This document shows, piece after piece, positions 44,112 through 52,700 of a DNA stretch of 64,000 nucleotides. Source of the stretch: Firmicutes bacterium HGW-Firmicutes-7. Its GTDB lineage: Bacteria; Bacillota; Clostridia; Lachnospirales; Vallitaleaceae. The stretch lies in assembly GCA_002841375.1 (NCBI GenBank), contig PGZO01000013.1, positions 44,240 through 108,239 of the forward strand. The letters run 5' to 3'. The notes below the pieces were generated by a model. It was given only the letters and a program-made list of their open reading frames with translations. It made no database searches and had not been told where the DNA came from. The position numbers and the translations under genes are program-made. Numbering within the stretch: position 1 is the first letter of the stretch; every line of letters begins with the position of its first letter.

Positions 44112-45299
44112 CTATAAAATAAAGTGTGCAAGGACATAGTTGCTAATATCCATTCCTCGATTTGTTAATCTTAATCGGTCACCCTCTTCTACTAACAATT
44201 CTTGTTTTAATAATTCATCAATTACTTCACCATATAAATCTTCTAACTTTTCATTGAATTTTTTATAATATATTTGTTTACTTATTCCCTCAAACAACCT
44301 AAGACCAAGGAATAGAAATTCTTCCTTTTGAGCTTTCAGTGAAGATTCATACTTATTAGCTATTACTTGATCCAAGTTTCCTTGAGCCGCTATATAGTCT
44401 TGAATGTTTCTTATATTATCCATGCGGTTGTTTTCATAGTAAGAAGCTGCACCAAGTCCCATGCCAATATAGTTTCCTAAAGTCCAATAGACTTTATTAT
44501 GTTTACAGGAATAGTCTTGTTTACTATAGTTTGATATTTCATAATGATTATAACCATGCTCACTCAAGGTTTGGCTAGCATACCAGTACATATCCCGCTC
44601 TTCCTCTTCTTCTGGTAGTGTCCATAGCTTTTGCTGAAATTGCTTGTAATATTTAGTATCTTCTTCAATGATTAAGCCATATACAGATATGTGCTCAGGA
44701 TTGAGCGTAATGATTTGATCTATAGTAACTTGCCATTCTTCTATTGTCTGATTTGGCAAACCAAATATTAAATCTACATTGATATTATCATATCCAACTT
44801 CACGTAGCATATTATAATTTTGGACAAATTCTTTAAAGGTATGAATTCTTCCTAAATGTTGAAGTCTTTCATCATTAACAGTTTGTAATCCTAGGCTTAT
44901 TCTATTAATGCCTAATTCTTTATAAGTCATCACCTTCTGTCTAGAAAGGCTACCCGGATTACATTCAATGGTTATTTCTGCAGCTTTATCTATTTTAAAC
45001 AGTTTATGAATTTCTTTCATAATTATATCAATATATGTTGGTTCAAGTACAGATGGTGTTCCTCCGCCAATAAATATACTTTTGATTATATCTTTCTTAA
45101 GGACTGTTTTATAACTTCTTATTTCTTCAACCAACGCATTTATATATGCCTCAATTTTGTCCTCTTCATGATCAAAAGATAGGAAGTCACAGTAGTTACA
45201 TTTTTTTTTGCAAAACGGAATGTGAATATATAAGCTTGTAAATTGTATCGTTGATTCAATATGTGCTTCTATCCTTGAGTCAATTATCGTTTCTATCAT
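44112..45299 (-). CDS. hemW: Radical-SAM heme chaperone HemW
   Basis: The 395-residue product carries the radical SAM motif in LYIHIPFCKKKCNYCDFLSF, GGGTPSVLEP and ITIECNPGSLSRQKV, then ISLGLQTVNDERLQHLGRIH and a C-terminal HemN_C domain. It lacks a Cys directly after the CxxxCxxC core (CDF rather than CxC), as HemW proteins do, so heme insertion rather than coproporphyrinogen oxidation is the likely role. The position between lepA and hrcA is classical for Firmicutes HemW. Confidence 0.93.
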   Translation of the reverse strand: MIETIIDSRIEAHIESTIQFTSLYIHIPFCKKKCNYCDFLSFDHEEDKIEAYINALVEEIRSYKTVLKKDIIKSIFIGGGTPSVLEPTYIDIIMKEIHKLFKIDKAAEITIECNPGSLSRQKVMTYKELGINRISLGLQTVNDERLQHLGRIHTFKEFVQNYNMLREVGYDNINVDLIFGLPNQTIEEWQVTIDQIITLNPEHISVYGLIIEEDTKYYKQFQQKLWTLPEEEEERDMYWYASQTLSEHGYNHYEISNYSKQDYSCKHNKVYWTLGNYIGMGLGAASYYENNRMDNIRNIQDYIAAQGNLDQVIANKYESSLKAQKEEFLFLGLRLFEGISKQIYYKKFNEKLEDLYGEVIDELLKQELLVEEGDRLRLTNRGMDISNYVLAHFIL

Positions 45300-45313
45300 C
45301 GTATCACCTCAGT

Positions 45314-45349
45314 CAAAAAAAGCTACCTAATGCTTGTGATTAGATAGCT
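45314..45349 (-). terminator. Terminator of lepA
   Basis: On the minus strand AGCTA and ATTAG arms pair with CTAAT and TAGCT (one mismatch) and TTTTTTTGAC follows. It lies just after the lepA stop and before hemW, so it may attenuate read-through into hemW. Confidence 0.7.
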
Positions 45350-45357
45350 TAATTCTA

Positions 45358-47169
45358 TTATTCATCCAATTTCAAAACACTCATAAATGCACTTTGTGGT
45401 ACTTCCACATTACCAACTTGCCTCATTCGTTTCTTACCTTCTTTTTGCTTTTCAAGAAGTTTTCTTTTTCTAGAAATATCCCCACCATAACATTTTGCAA
45501 GTACATCTTTTCTCATTGCCTTAACCGTTTCTCTTGCAATGATTTTGTTGCCAATTGCAGCTTGGATCGGTATTTCAAATTGATGTCTAGATATTTCTAC
45601 CTTTAATTTCTCAACAATCTTTTTGCCTCTCTCAAAAGACTTGTCCCTATGAACAATTAAAGACAAAGCATCTACTAATTCTTTGTTGATTAAGATATCT
45701 AACTTTACTAGATCAGATTCTTTATACCCTATTAGTTCATAGTCAAAGGACGCATAACCTCTCGTTCTAGATTTTAATGCATCAAAAAAGTCGTAAATGA
45801 TTTCATTTAATGGTAGCTCATAGCTCAACTGTGCTCTTGAGGATTCAATATAGTGCATACCTAAATATTCACCCCGTCGTTCCTGACACAAATCCATTAT
45901 TTGACCAATGTACTCAGAGGGAACCATTATTTCAGCTTTTACAATAGGTTCTTCCATCGTTCTAATTTCTGATAAGTCTGGTAAGTCTACGGGATTAGCT
46001 AAGTCGATAACTTGTCCATCTGTTTTATTTATTTTATAAATAACACTTGGCGCAGTGGTTACCATATCTAAATTGTACTCTCGCTCAAGTCTTTCTTGAA
46101 TTATTTCTAAATGTAATAGTCCTAAAAATCCACATCTAAAACCAAAACCCAACGCAACAGAGGTTTCCGCTTCAAACATCAGTGCTGCATCATTAAGTTG
46201 AAGTTTTTCTAGTCCCTCTCTTAAATCTTGGTATTTTGCACCATCCGCAGGATACATACCACAATATACCATAGGATTAACTTTTTTATAACCTGGTAGT
46301 GCTTCGTTCGTAGGATTGTCTACACTTGTTATTGTATCTCCAACTTGGGTATCCCGTAGATTTTTAATGCTTGCTGTAATATAACCTACCGTTCCAGCAA
46401 CAAGCTCATCCGCGGGAATAAACTGACCTGGTCCAAAGTAACCAACCTCAACAACTTCAAATGTCTTTTTAGTGACCATCATTTTAATCTTATCACCCTT
46501 TTTCACAGTTCCTTCTTTTATTCTGCAAAAAACGATAACACCCTTATAAGAGTCGTACTTCGAATCAAAAATAAGCGCTTTAAGGGGCGCACTACTATCT
46601 TCAACGGGCGCCGGTATATCTGTTACAATTCGTTCTAGCACCTCTTCAATGTTTAAGCCTTCTTTTGCTGAAATCAATGGTGCATTAACAGCTTCGATGC
46701 CAATAATATCTTCGATTTCTGCTATAACTCTATCTGGATCAGCACTAGGCAAATCAATTTTATTGATTACAGTAAGGATTTCTAGATCATGCTCTAATGC
46801 AAGATAAACATTTGCAAGGGTTTGTGCTTCTATTCCCTGTGCAGCGTCGACAACTAAAATAGCACCTTCACATGCTGCTAAGGATCTTGAAACTTCATAG
46901 TTAAAATCCACATGCCCAGGCGTATCTATTAAATTGAATATATATTCTTCTGAATTTTTTGCTTTGTAAATCAATCGGACCGCTTGAGCTTTGATTGTTA
47001 TACCTCGCTCTCTTTCGAGATCCATATTATCAAGTACTTGCTCTTGCATTTCTCTTTCAGTCAATAAGCCTGTCTTTTGAATGATTCGATCTGCTAAAGT
47101 AGATTTACCATGATCAATATGGGCAATAATACAGAAATTTCTTATATGATTTTGGTTTATTTCTGGCAC
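45358..47169 (-). CDS. lepA: Elongation factor 4 (LepA)
   Basis: Ribosome-associated GTPase proposed to back-translocate or aid ribosome assembly and stress translation. The 603-residue protein has GTPase motifs [25 protein letters not shown] and [13 protein letters not shown], the LepA-specific [19 protein letters not shown] and the C-terminal FMSVLKLDE end. Length is standard. Its promoter adjoins an unusual repeat element at 47.2-47.5 kb. Confidence 0.98.
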   Translation of the reverse strand: MPEINQNHIRNFCIIAHIDHGKSTLADRIIQKTGLLTEREMQEQVLDNMDLERERGITIKAQAVRLIYKAKNSEEYIFNLIDTPGHVDFNYEVSRSLAACEGAILVVDAAQGIEAQTLANVYLALEHDLEILTVINKIDLPSADPDRVIAEIEDIIGIEAVNAPLISAKEGLNIEEVLERIVTDIPAPVEDSSAPLKALIFDSKYDSYKGVIVFCRIKEGTVKKGDKIKMMVTKKTFEVVEVGYFGPGQFIPADELVAGTVGYITASIKNLRDTQVGDTITSVDNPTNEALPGYKKVNPMVYCGMYPADGAKYQDLREGLEKLQLNDAALMFEAETSVALGFGFRCGFLGLLHLEIIQERLEREYNLDMVTTAPSVIYKINKTDGQVIDLANPVDLPDLSEIRTMEEPIVKAEIMVPSEYIGQIMDLCQERRGEYLGMHYIESSRAQLSYELPLNEIIYDFFDALKSRTRGYASFDYELIGYKESDLVKLDILINKELVDALSLIVHRDKSFERGKKIVEKLKVEISRHQFEIPIQAAIGNKIIARETVKAMRKDVLAKCYGGDISRKRKLLEKQKEGKKRMRQVGNVEVPQSAFMSVLKLDE

Positions 47170-47206
47170 TTAGGCTGCCTCCTGTTCTCTTCAATTTCTG
47201 TTGCAT

Positions 47207-47235
47207 ATTATAGCATAGGGTTGGTATTTAGGCAA
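47207..47235 (-). promoter_or_regulatory. SigA promoter for lepA
   Basis: On the minus strand TTGCCT (47230-47235), a 17-base spacer and TATAAT (47207-47212) preceded by TGC, an extended -10. The tandem repeats begin nine bases upstream of the -35. Confidence 0.7.
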
Positions 47236-47243
47236 GGGGAAAA

Positions 47244-47377
47244 GATTATAGGGGTAGCGTATTGCACTGTCAGGGTTTTAGCTTGGCTGATTATAGGGAT
47301 ATTGTTATACTGTCGGGGTTTTAGCTGGGGCTTAATTATTGAGATAGTGTTTACTGTCGGGGTTTTAGCTGGGGCTT
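47244..47377. repeat. Three tandem copies of a 45-bp repeat
   Basis: Units begin at 47244, 47289 and 47334 with GATTATAGGG or AATTATTGAG, and each contains ACTGTCGGGGTTTTAGCTGG or a close variant (ACTGTCAGGGTTTTAGCTTG in the first). The lengths are 45, 45 and 44 bases. The last copy's GGGGTTTTAGC is also the left end of the inverted-repeat element at 47359-47522. Confidence 0.85.
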
Positions 47378-47522
47378 GATGCCTTGGCAGTCCACCTAGG
47401 GTTCGTTACGCCCACCATTGTACGTCCATGTCCAAATGGTGGGCGCTCCCGTCCTTGGTCGCTGCTTCACGAACCCTAGGTGAACTGCTTGATCTGCGTT
47501 TCTAAACTTTCGCTAAAACCCC
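47359..47522. repeat. GC-rich nested inverted-repeat element
   Basis: Ends GGGGTTTTAGC (47359-47369) and GCTAAAACCCC (47512-47522) form 11-bp terminal inverted repeats. Inside, GCAGT plus CACCTAGGGTTCGT (47387-47406) pairs with ACGAACCCTAGGTG plus ACTGC (47469-47488), 19 pairs with one mismatch. Inside that, GCCCACCATT (47410-47419) pairs with AATGGTGGGC (47435-47444). The element is clearly richer in GC than its surroundings and carries no gene. It could be a miniature transposable element or a structured RNA; it is not a simple terminator, having no T-run. Confidence 0.8.
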
Positions 47523-47559
47523 TCTGTATTGTTATGCTATAGATTAATAGGGCTAATCT

Positions 47560-48972
47560 TTAAATTTTAGGGATTTCTATTAGGACTTTATATATCCTAG
47601 TAATTCCTTCTACAAGATCTTTATCAGATAAGTTTCCGTAGCCAATCATGATTTGTTGACGGTATAGGCCTTTAGCAATTGCATGATCTTCTACTGAGGG
47701 AACAGATATACCGTTGTTTTGGAGTTGTTTAAATAGGTTGGCATCAAAAATCACATTTTGAAAATCAATTACTAGGTGGATGCCTGATGTATGCCCAATG
47801 ATTTTTACTTGGTTACCAAAAAATTCATGTAAGGTTTTGATCACTAGTTGACTTTTATGTTGATAAAGCTTGTTTGATTTTCTAACATGTTTATCTAAAT
47901 AACCTTCCCGGATAAATCTTGCTAAGGTCAATTGTTCTAATACTGGTGAATGGAGATCTTCTGAGTACTTTATATCTTTTGCGCCATCAATCAGTTGTTC
48001 GGGTAAAATCATATACCCAATTCGTAGTGCTGGACAGAGAATTTTACTGAAGGTGCCAATATATATAACACTTGTTGGATCAAGGCTTTGCATGGACGCT
48101 ATTGGATCACCTTCATATCTAAACTCACTATCATAGTCATCTTCAACAATATATGCTGATTTATGGCGAGCATAACGAATTAACTCAACCCTTCGTTTAA
48201 TAGGTAACACGCTTCCTGTAGGGTATTGATGTGAAGGAGTTGTAAAAATAAGACTTGGTTGTAAATTTGATGGTAAAAGATCAGTTCTCATTCCTTTTTC
48301 ATCTGTTGGGATTGCATGTAGCTTCATATTTGTTTTTTCTAGACTAGCTATAATGCCATGACTAAGTGGATCTTCGACGAGAACACAATTATTTGTTAGA
48401 TGGAACAATCGCCCTAACATAGTAAACGCTTGAGCTGCACCTGTTGTAATGAGAATTTGATTAGGTTGACACTTCACCCCTCTAACACGTCTAAGATAGT
48501 GAGTCAGTTCAAAACGCAGATCATAACACCCTCTAGGTTCATGATAATCTAATTGAAGAGAAGGTAAATCCTGGCATATTTTTTTATAAATATCCGCCCA
48601 TATTTCTTTTGGAAATAAATCCAGGTTAGGAACGCCTGTCCTAAAATCTATATGACCCTCCTTCGGCTCATGCCTTAACCCGAGAATAGCTTCTCTTTTT
48701 ATTTGTATTGAAGCTTTGTAATTCTCCAAAATAATGCCATCAGCAACATATGTACCTGAGCCTTCGATTGCTTCAATGTAGCCTTCTGCTATAAGCTGGT
48801 CATAAGCTTCTATTATAACATTTCTAGATAATCCCAGTTCTTTACCCAGTTGACGAGTCGATGGTAATTTCTCATGTGGTTTTAAAATACCTGTGAGTAT
48901 TTGGTCTTTAATTGCTTGGTAAAGTTGTTTGATCAGTGTGGTTTTACTTTTTCTATCAACGGCAAGATACAT
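47560..48972 (-). CDS. MocR/PdxR-type GntR-aminotransferase regulator
   Basis: A 470-residue transcription factor with an N-terminal GntR winged helix (about 10-78, LPSTRQLGKELGLSRNVIIE) and a fold-type I aminotransferase domain. The PLP lysine is in IYIGTFSKILCPALRIGYM, and EDDYDSEFRY and PTGSVLPIKRR are typical. It is divergent from an EamA-type exporter, the usual arrangement for MocR regulators controlling a neighbour. The shared gap contains AAAGTGGTTCTA-like sequences. The effector, possibly pyridoxal phosphate or an amino compound, is unknown. Confidence 0.9.
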   Translation of the reverse strand: MYLAVDRKSKTTLIKQLYQAIKDQILTGILKPHEKLPSTRQLGKELGLSRNVIIEAYDQLIAEGYIEAIEGSGTYVADGIILENYKASIQIKREAILGLRHEPKEGHIDFRTGVPNLDLFPKEIWADIYKKICQDLPSLQLDYHEPRGCYDLRFELTHYLRRVRGVKCQPNQILITTGAAQAFTMLGRLFHLTNNCVLVEDPLSHGIIASLEKTNMKLHAIPTDEKGMRTDLLPSNLQPSLIFTTPSHQYPTGSVLPIKRRVELIRYARHKSAYIVEDDYDSEFRYEGDPIASMQSLDPTSVIYIGTFSKILCPALRIGYMILPEQLIDGAKDIKYSEDLHSPVLEQLTLARFIREGYLDKHVRKSNKLYQHKSQLVIKTLHEFFGNQVKIIGHTSGIHLVIDFQNVIFDANLFKQLQNNGISVPSVEDHAIAKGLYRQQIMIGYGNLSDKDLVEGITRIYKVLIEIPKI

Positions 48973-48984
48973 GGCAACCTCCTC

Positions 48985-49035
48985 AAAGTGGTTCTAAATA
49001 ACACCTTCAAATGTGGCACTACACTCTACCACTTC
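48985..49035. promoter_or_regulatory. Candidate MocR operator repeats
   Basis: AAAGTGGTTCTA (48985-48996), the weaker AAATGTGGCACTA (49009-49021) and an inverted ACCACTT core (about 49028-49034) share a GTGG centre. From memory, PdxR sites in Corynebacterium follow a closely similar AAAGTGG-CTA pattern. They fill the gap between the divergent genes. Confidence 0.45.
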
Positions 49036-49076
49036 GTTTTGTTATCATTATACTATAAATTTAAGGAGAAATCTGT

Positions 49077-50000
49077 ATGAAAAAAACACATTCCGCTATG
49101 ATCCAACTATCTATGGCCATGTTTTTTGCTGGGAGCACCGTTATTGCAGGTAAATTTATGGTAGATATCCCTATTTTTATCTCTCAAACAATTAGTTTAA
49201 TATTCGCCTTGGTGGTGATTTTCCCTTTAGCAATTTTACGTGAGGGCAAGCTAAGTCAATTTAAAATCAATAAAAAAGATTGGTTTTTGCTATTTCTTCA
49301 AGGGCTAACGGGTATTTTTATGTTTCGAATTTTTATATTGTTGGGATTAAGACTGACTAGCGCAATTGAAAGTGGCATCATTATGAGTACAACTCCAGCA
49401 ATATTGGCGCTGTTTTCATTTTTATTTTTGAAAGAAAGAATTACAAAAAGAATTATGCTAGGTATTATCATTAGTGTTCTAGGCATTATGCTACTTAATA
49501 CCAATGGAGCCAATTCTATTAGCAGCTCTTGGTCGGGTCTACTTGGAAACTTTTTTATTTTATTAGCCGTTGTTGGAGAGGTACTATTTACTATTTTCCG
49601 CAAAAAACAATCCTTTGATACCCACCCATTGACCACTACTGCATTTGTTATTTTATTTGCTTTTCTATTATTTTTGCCAATTGGTGCCTATCATTCCTTT
49701 GGGTTTAACTGGAATATAATAACACCGTTAAAACTCTTACCTATGTTTTATTATGGCGCATTTTGCTCAGCAATTGGTTACACCTGCTGGTTTAGTGGCA
49801 TCTCAAAGGTTGAAGTTCATATTGCTGCTGGCTTTTCAGGTATTATGCCTATAAGTTCTGTATCATTGTCCATTTTAATTCTTGGTGAAAAATTAACTTG
49901 GCAGCATGGAATCGGTATGCTCCTAGCACTCATAGGGGTTTACACAATAGCCAATACAAGAAAGGTTGTTTTGCGTGTTATAGACCTTGATACACACTAA
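49077..50000 (+). CDS. EamA/DMT family transporter
   Basis: The 307-residue product is a ten-helix membrane protein of the drug/metabolite transporter superfamily with two EamA repeats (about 8-140 and 155-295; ALFSFLFLKERITKRIMLGI and PISSVSLSILILGEKLTWQH). Such proteins often export amino acids or related metabolites. It is divergent from the MocR regulator, which probably controls it. The substrate cannot be told from sequence. Ribosome binding site AAGGAG is present. Confidence 0.88.
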   Translation: MKKTHSAMIQLSMAMFFAGSTVIAGKFMVDIPIFISQTISLIFALVVIFPLAILREGKLSQFKINKKDWFLLFLQGLTGIFMFRIFILLGLRLTSAIESGIIMSTTPAILALFSFLFLKERITKRIMLGIIISVLGIMLLNTNGANSISSSWSGLLGNFFILLAVVGEVLFTIFRKKQSFDTHPLTTTAFVILFAFLLFLPIGAYHSFGFNWNIITPLKLLPMFYYGAFCSAIGYTCWFSGISKVEVHIAAGFSGIMPISSVSLSILILGEKLTWQHGIGMLLALIGVYTIANTRKVVLRVIDLDTH

Positions 50001-50011
50001 TCATTGTTAAC

Positions 50012-50830
50012 TTATTTTAGAAAGGGTAGTTCTAATTGTTCTAATAAAATGGAGGGATTTTTAAGCTTTCGATGTAGCAATAAATCGCCATGACAATCTG
50101 ATCCACCAGAAATATACAGAGAATGTTCTTTGCAAAATTTCACATAATAGTTGCTATCTAATGGATCCTTATAATAAGGAGAATAGCATTCAAAACCCTG
50201 TATGCCATACGATACCCATCGTTTTAATTGATCTAAAGACATTACGTTTTGTTGGTTATACGCAGGTGGATGAGCTAATATAGCTATAGCACCTGCTTGC
50301 CTAATATCTTCTATCACCTGCTCAGGTGAATCAAAAACTAATTGTAACTTATAATCTATCATTATGTTAAAGAACTCTTGCATAGTATTTACAATCTTTT
50401 TGTCAAGCAGAAAGTTTAGAGACGGCCAGCCTCCTCTCGTTAAATCATAAGTATAATGTTCAAATTCCTCCAAGCTTAACTGGGGATAGTCCTTTTTCAA
50501 GGTTTCTATTACGGTTTTATGATAGTTCTGTCGTTGCTGATAATTTCGATTAACGCGTGAAACAAGCGTCTTATTCGTAAGATCAAAATTATAAGAAAGG
50601 ATATGATACTCCATATTTTGAAAAGTCGTAGAGAGTTCAACACCTGAAATACAAGTAAGTCCATTATTTTCAGCAATTATTTGGGCATCAGAGACATTTT
50701 CAATTGAATCATGATCCGTAATAGCAAAAGTTCTTATATCGGCTTCCTTGATATGTTCTACGGCCTTTTTAGGGGTCCATGTACCGTCAGATGCCTGAGT
50801 ATGAATGTGCAAGTCAACATATTTTTTCAT
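50012..50830 (-). CDS. PHP domain phosphoesterase (RNase AM/YciV-like)
   Basis: The 272-residue protein has the metal-binding PHP motifs VDLHIHTQASDGTWTPKKAV, FAITDHDSIENV, GVELSTTF, AILAHPPAY and SGGSDCHGDLL. This spacing resembles the YciV/RNase AM group, members of which act on 3',5'-nucleoside bisphosphates or short RNA 5' ends. It is convergent with the transporter gene, with an 11-base gap and no evident link to it. Confidence 0.85.
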   Translation of the reverse strand: MKKYVDLHIHTQASDGTWTPKKAVEHIKEADIRTFAITDHDSIENVSDAQIIAENNGLTCISGVELSTTFQNMEYHILSYNFDLTNKTLVSRVNRNYQQRQNYHKTVIETLKKDYPQLSLEEFEHYTYDLTRGGWPSLNFLLDKKIVNTMQEFFNIMIDYKLQLVFDSPEQVIEDIRQAGAIAILAHPPAYNQQNVMSLDQLKRWVSYGIQGFECYSPYYKDPLDSNYYVKFCKEHSLYISGGSDCHGDLLLHRKLKNPSILLEQLELPFLK

Positions 50831-50903
50831 GAATATACCTCTTTATATTAGTTTATACCTTAAAACTATAACCTCGTCCCCAAACAATGTCAATATATTG
50901 TCG

Positions 50904-52028
50904 CTAAAATATGCTTCGTAAGGTATAAATAATTTCTTCTAATGCTTTTTTTTCAAGATAAGGATACATTGGTAAGCTAAAAATCCTCTTGCTAATATTT
51001 TCAGTAACTACAAAATCACCTTCTTTATAACCTAACTTAACATTAGCCGTTTGTAAATGAAGTGGTTTTTGATAATATATGGTTGTCTGGATATCTTTAT
51101 CCTTCAATGCCCTCATTAATACTTCTCTTTCTTCATAATCTTTTGCAAGAACAGCGTACTGCGCCCACGAAGATCTATAGCCATTTGGCACCTGCGGTAC
51201 GCTTAAGATCTCTTTTAATCCATCGGTGTACTTATTTGCTACTTCATTTCTCAATTTCAGTTCATCATCAAATATTGATAGTTTTGAAAGTAGAATTGCT
51301 GCTTGAATCGTATCGAGTCTACCATTGATCCCAAGTCTTCGATTATCATATTTATCTATTCCTTGACCATGTATTCGTATTGACTTTAAGGCTTCATAAA
51401 GCATTAAATCATTTGTAAATATAGCCCCTCCATCTCCGTAACATCCCAAAGGCTTCGCAGGAAAAAACGAGGTGGATGCTGCATCGCCAAAACTTCCAGC
51501 TTTTCTACCCATTAATCTGCCTCCAAACCCTTGCGCAGCATCTTCCAGTACTTTTATATTATATTTTGCAGCGATCGCCTCAAGCTTTTCATAGTCAGCT
51601 GGCAATCCAAATAAATCAACTGGAATTACAGCTCTTGGTTTCAATCTGCCTTCCTCAATCGTTTTTTTGATGGCTTGTTCTAGTAATATAGGCTCCATAT
51701 TAAAGGTTTCTGGATTTATGTCAACGAAAATAGGCGTTGCGCCTAATAAGCTAACAACCTCTGAAGTAGCTATAAAAGTAAACGGTGTTGTGAAGACAGC
51801 GTCTCCCTTTCCTATTCCCCAAGCCAATAAAGGCATGAGCAAAGCATCCGTCCCACTTGAACAGGTCACCGAATACTTTACACCAACATATTCAGCTAGT
51901 TTCTTTTCTAATTCCAGTACCTCCGGTCCCATAATGTATTTACCATGTTCTAGAACCCTATCAATGCTATTGTGAATTTCAACTTCTAGTTTTTTATATT
52001 GAATAGACAAATCATTCATCGGTATCAT
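50904..52028 (-). CDS. DegT/DnrJ/EryC1-type sugar aminotransferase
   Basis: PLP enzyme transferring an amino group to a keto sugar nucleotide. The 374-residue protein has YIMGPEVLELEKKLAEYVGV, SSGTDALLMPLLAWGIGKGD, TTPFTFIATSEVVSLLGATP and the PLP Lys192 in TSFFPAKPLGCYGDGGAI, closely resembling WbpE (UDP-3-keto-GlcNAcA aminotransferase). The N-acetyltransferase 40 bases upstream would act on its product. The expected dehydrogenases for the earlier steps are not in this window. Confidence 0.9.
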   Translation of the reverse strand: MIPMNDLSIQYKKLEVEIHNSIDRVLEHGKYIMGPEVLELEKKLAEYVGVKYSVTCSSGTDALLMPLLAWGIGKGDAVFTTPFTFIATSEVVSLLGATPIFVDINPETFNMEPILLEQAIKKTIEEGRLKPRAVIPVDLFGLPADYEKLEAIAAKYNIKVLEDAAQGFGGRLMGRKAGSFGDAASTSFFPAKPLGCYGDGGAIFTNDLMLYEALKSIRIHGQGIDKYDNRRLGINGRLDTIQAAILLSKLSIFDDELKLRNEVANKYTDGLKEILSVPQVPNGYRSSWAQYAVLAKDYEEREVLMRALKDKDIQTTIYYQKPLHLQTANVKLGYKEGDFVVTENISKRIFSLPMYPYLEKKALEEIIYTLRSIF

Positions 52029-52068
52029 AATTTGATCACCTGCACAAACACAAGGTTGAATGTTTCTT

Positions 52069-52650
52069 TCACCCTTTCACCTCACTTAAGCATCCACTAT
52101 TTTCAGTATAGCTTCTATTACAAGTGTTACAACTCAGTCCATCCTTTAGCTGCTCTCCACACACACACACCCAGCCCTTTCTTTTTGCAGGTACCCCCAC
52201 CATAAGTGCATAATCAGGTACATCAGCAACAACGACGGCTCCTGCTGCAATGAGTGCATGACGACCTATCGTATGTCCACATACAATTGTAGCATTTGCT
52301 CCAATAGATGCACCTTCTTTTACTAGCGTCTTAATATACCCCTTATTTCCCTTTTTAGGATATTTACTTCTAGGCGTTAAATCATTTGTAAACACCATAG
52401 AGGGTCCGCAGAATACATAATCTTCTAATTCTACTCCTTCATATACCGAGACATTATTTTGGATTTTTACATGGTTTCCGATGTATACATTATTAGAAAT
52501 ATTAACGTTTTGTCCTATCACACAATTATGTCCAATGATTGCGCCCTTTTGAATATGTGAAAAATGCCATATTTTTGTGCAACAACCAATTTCTACGTCT
52601 TCATCTATGTATGAACTTTGATGTACATAATAGTTTTTATTTTGCTTCAT
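52069..52650 (-). CDS. Hexapeptide-repeat sugar N-acetyltransferase (WbpD-like)
   Basis: Left-handed beta-helix acetyltransferase. The 193-residue product has hexapeptide repeats from about residue 15 to 150 (EIGCCTKIWHFSHIQKGAII, NNVYIGNHVKIQNNVSVYEG, ASIGANATIVCGHTIGRHAL) with the catalytic-type His in SHIQKGAIIG, then a short C-terminal zinc-ribbon-like tail (VCVCGEQLKDGLSCNTCNRS). These features match acetylation of a UDP-3-amino sugar. It is translated just upstream of the DegT gene, making a two-step cassette. Confidence 0.88.
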   Translation of the reverse strand: MKQNKNYYVHQSSYIDEDVEIGCCTKIWHFSHIQKGAIIGHNCVIGQNVNISNNVYIGNHVKIQNNVSVYEGVELEDYVFCGPSMVFTNDLTPRSKYPKKGNKGYIKTLVKEGASIGANATIVCGHTIGRHALIAAGAVVVADVPDYALMVGVPAKRKGWVCVCGEQLKDGLSCNTCNRSYTENSGCLSEVKG

Positions 52651-52700
52651 TTATATACGCCCCCCGATATTTACAATTAATTTTTTTATTACTTTTATCA

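Noticed and set aside
47272..47369. Three similar direct repeats with short spacers, CRISPR-like at first sight
   Set aside because: The spacers are themselves similar, so this is a 45-bp tandem repeat; only three copies occur and no cas gene is nearby.
47110..47379. Plus-strand frame of 89 codons overlapping the lepA start and the 45-bp repeats
   Set aside because: No ribosome binding site, runs against the lepA coding strand, and its repetitive end is due to the tandem repeats.
50904..52028. Possible pilin or flagellar glycosylation role for the DegT/WbpD-like pair
   Set aside because: The nearest surface-protein genes are the small beta-rich ones, and the pilus locus is 27 kb away; no sequence evidence links the pair to pili.
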